From Nitriliruptoraceae bacterium (GTDB taxonomy: Bacteria > Actinomycetota > Nitriliruptoria > Nitriliruptorales > Nitriliruptoraceae), in assembly GCA_007117945.1 (NCBI GenBank), contig SKTN01000158.1, positions 1 through 7,837 of the forward strand: DNA of 7,837 nucleotides. The letters run 5' to 3'. The position numbers and the translations under genes are program-made. The number at the start of each line of letters is the position of its first letter. The first letter of the stretch is position 1. Below are positions 7,006 to 7,837 of this stretch, piece by piece. The notes beneath the pieces were generated by a model. It ran no database searches, had not been told where the DNA came from, and saw nothing but the letters and a program-made list of their open reading frames with translations.

Positions 7006-7030
7006 GTCCATGCCGGGCCGTGTGGCGGCT

Positions 7031-7600
7031 TCAGTCCTGCCCGCGACGGCCGTGGGCGGGAGCGTGGTCCGGTGGGCCGACGCGTTCGGGGTCGTCGGCG
7101 TTGCTCGGGGGTGCGGGACGGTCACCGTCGCGATCGGGGGGTCCGCCGGCGTGGTCGGGTGGTCCGCCGGCGTGGTCGGGTGGTCCGCCGGCGTGGTCGG
7201 GTGGTCCGCCGGCGTGGTCGGGTGGTCCGCCGGCGTGGTCGGGTGGTCCGCGGCGCTCCCGTGCGTTCGCGCTGACGGCTGCGCCGAAGCCGGGTCCGGG
7301 CTCGCGCACCTCCTGTCCCTCGGTCAGCGCCTCGTGGACCGCGCGAGCTCTGTCGGAGCGCTCGTCGCCCTCGCTGCCGTCGGGAGTGATCGCCTGGTCC
7401 GCCTCGTCACCGGCGGAAACCTCCGCGTCGCTGACGTCGCCGTCGGTGCTCTCGGGTTCCGCGGGGACCTCGATCGGTTCTTCCTCGGCATCCATGGGCT
7501 GGACGGTGTCTGAGGCGACTGCAGCCCCGCCCCCGAGGAGCGCGACGGCAGCCCCGGTCGCCACGACGCGGGAAGTCAGGTACGAGCGGACGTGTCGCAT
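7031..7600 (-). CDS. Exported acidic protein with GPPDHAG tandem repeats
   Basis: This 189-residue protein belongs to no family I recognise. ATG 7600 follows an AGGGG ribosome site with a 7-base spacer. The N-terminus is a clear secretion signal: basic MRHVRSYLTSR, a hydrophobic core (about 12-28) and an AVA-SD cleavage site near residue 29-30; there is no lipobox cysteine. The mature part begins with an acidic, disordered stretch (about 35-82), then a short mixed segment (83-115). Five identical GPPDHAG units follow at 118-152, then a degenerate GPPDRDG at 153-159 and an isolated GPPDHAP at 175-181. The repeat is not collagen-like because Gly does not recur every third residue. Regular Asp-His pairs could bind metal ions, which is inference. 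The protein has no transmembrane anchor or sortase motif, so it is probably released or cell-wall associated. It converges with pckA and is divergent from whatever lies to the right. Confidence 0.78.
   Translation of the reverse strand: MRHVRSYLTSRVVATGAAVALLGGGAAVASDTVQPMDAEEEPIEVPAEPESTDGDVSDAEVSAGDEADQAITPDGSEGDERSDRARAVHEALTEGQEVREPGPGFGAAVSANARERRGPPDHAGGPPDHAGGPPDHAGGPPDHAGGPPDHAGGPPDRDGDRPAPPSNADDPERVGPPDHAPAHGRRGQD
7140..7244. repeat. Five exact tandem copies of a 21-bp unit
   Basis: Units start at 7140, 7161, 7182, 7203 and 7224 and are identical base for base; a sixth, at 7245, keeps only the first seven bases. Each unit encodes one GPPDHAG repeat of the minus-strand exported protein, so gain or loss of a unit keeps the reading frame. 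Lack of any silent change between copies points to recent expansion or ongoing homogenisation. Confidence 0.97.
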
Positions 7601-7787
7601 GATGGATCCCCTGGAGCAGTGCGAGGTGTAGCGCTATCTCCGTAAGCGTCATCGTCGCAGGCGAGGTCACGCCTGGGGCCATGATGTGCGGCATGCGAAC
7701 GCAGGGTGACCCTACGTGCGCTCTGCGATGCCCGAGGTGCGACCGACGGGTTCATCCACAGATCTCTTGGGATCCCGTCGACGACGC
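7601..7787. other. Upstream region of the exported-protein gene
   Basis: No supported gene lies here; open frames crossing it on the minus strand are poor in family-like features. It should hold the promoter of the minus-strand gene, but I cannot identify a confident -35/-10 pair. Short palindromes (AGCGCT, GCATGC, GGGATCCC) are present and unremarkable at this base composition. Confidence 0.4.
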
Positions 7788-7816
7788 TTGTGGTCGAACG
7801 TATGTTCGTATACCTT
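7788..7816 (+). promoter_or_regulatory. Probable rightward promoter carrying the SOS box
   Basis: TTGTGG at 7788-7793 and TACCTT at 7811-7816 are separated by 17 bases and fit a sigma70-type promoter (TATACC at 7809-7814 is an overlapping alternative -10). The LexA-type site lies between the two hexamers, the classic place for repression. The transcript would run right, out of the window. A leftward promoter for the exported protein is also possible, but its hexamers are weaker. Confidence 0.5.
7794..7809. promoter_or_regulatory. LexA-binding SOS box
   Basis: TCGAACGTATGTTCGT has perfect CGAAC and GTTCG half-sites around the 4-base spacer GTAT (7795-7808). This matches the CGAAC-N4-GTTCG site bound by LexA in actinobacteria and in Bacillus; only the outermost base of the right arm departs from the symmetric TCGAAC-N4-GTTCGA. 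LexA would repress the overlapping promoter until DNA damage triggers its self-cleavage. Confidence 0.85.
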
Positions 7817-7837
7817 GTCGGGAGCAACACCACCTCA

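Noticed and set aside
6990..7631. Plus-strand open frame crossing the tandem repeat (SGGPPAW units)
   Set aside because: The opposite strand offers a ribosome site, a clean signal peptide and a sensible mature protein; this frame overlaps the terminator hairpin and lacks such features.
7751..7760. DnaA-box-like TTCATCCACA
   Set aside because: A single imperfect match without a cluster or an AT-rich region gives no support for an origin.

Overview
The window looks like chromosomal DNA from a high-GC Gram-positive bacterium, most likely an actinomycete-class or deep-branching Actinomycetota lineage. This rests on a strong G+C bias with G/C-ending codons, frequent GTG starts, an actinobacterial-style conserved small protein on the minus strand, and a CGAAC-N4-GTTCG type LexA box near the right edge. 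The genus cannot be fixed from the sequence. There is no sign of a phage, transposon, CRISPR array, tRNA or rRNA.

Left block, + strand (216-2612): a compact gene run. A small membrane-anchored DUF4446 protein overlaps prephenate dehydratase (pheA) by 4 bases (ATGA), and 16 bases further on comes a metallo-beta-lactamase-fold hydrolase of the LACTB2-like type with a C-terminal winged helix. The spacing suggests one transcript. PheA commits prephenate to phenylalanine; the other two genes have no obvious link to that pathway.

Middle (2613-5169): after a 117-base gap a single dynamin-like GTPase is read on the + strand. It converges on a small conserved hypothetical protein on the minus strand, and a perfect 12-bp hairpin lies between them as a likely two-way terminator.

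Right block (5170-7600): a 212-base regulatory region carries two abutting inverted repeats built from GGAAC/GTTCC arms and a separate long inverted repeat. It is followed by a divergent ATP-type phosphoenolpyruvate carboxykinase (pckA), the entry step of gluconeogenesis. pckA converges on a minus-strand gene for an exported acidic protein with five identical 7-residue repeats (GPPDHAG), again with a strong hairpin (13-bp stem) between the two.

Right edge (7601-7837): non-coding. It contains the upstream region of the exported protein and a near-perfect SOS box embedded in a promoter pointing rightwards out of the window, so the next gene to the right is predicted to be under LexA control.

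Most of the window is ordinary housekeeping sequence. The points most worth a second look are the pckA operator region, the SOS promoter at the edge, the substituted metal-site residue in the PEP carboxykinase, and the exact tandem repeat in the exported protein. No wholly new multi-gene system is evident.
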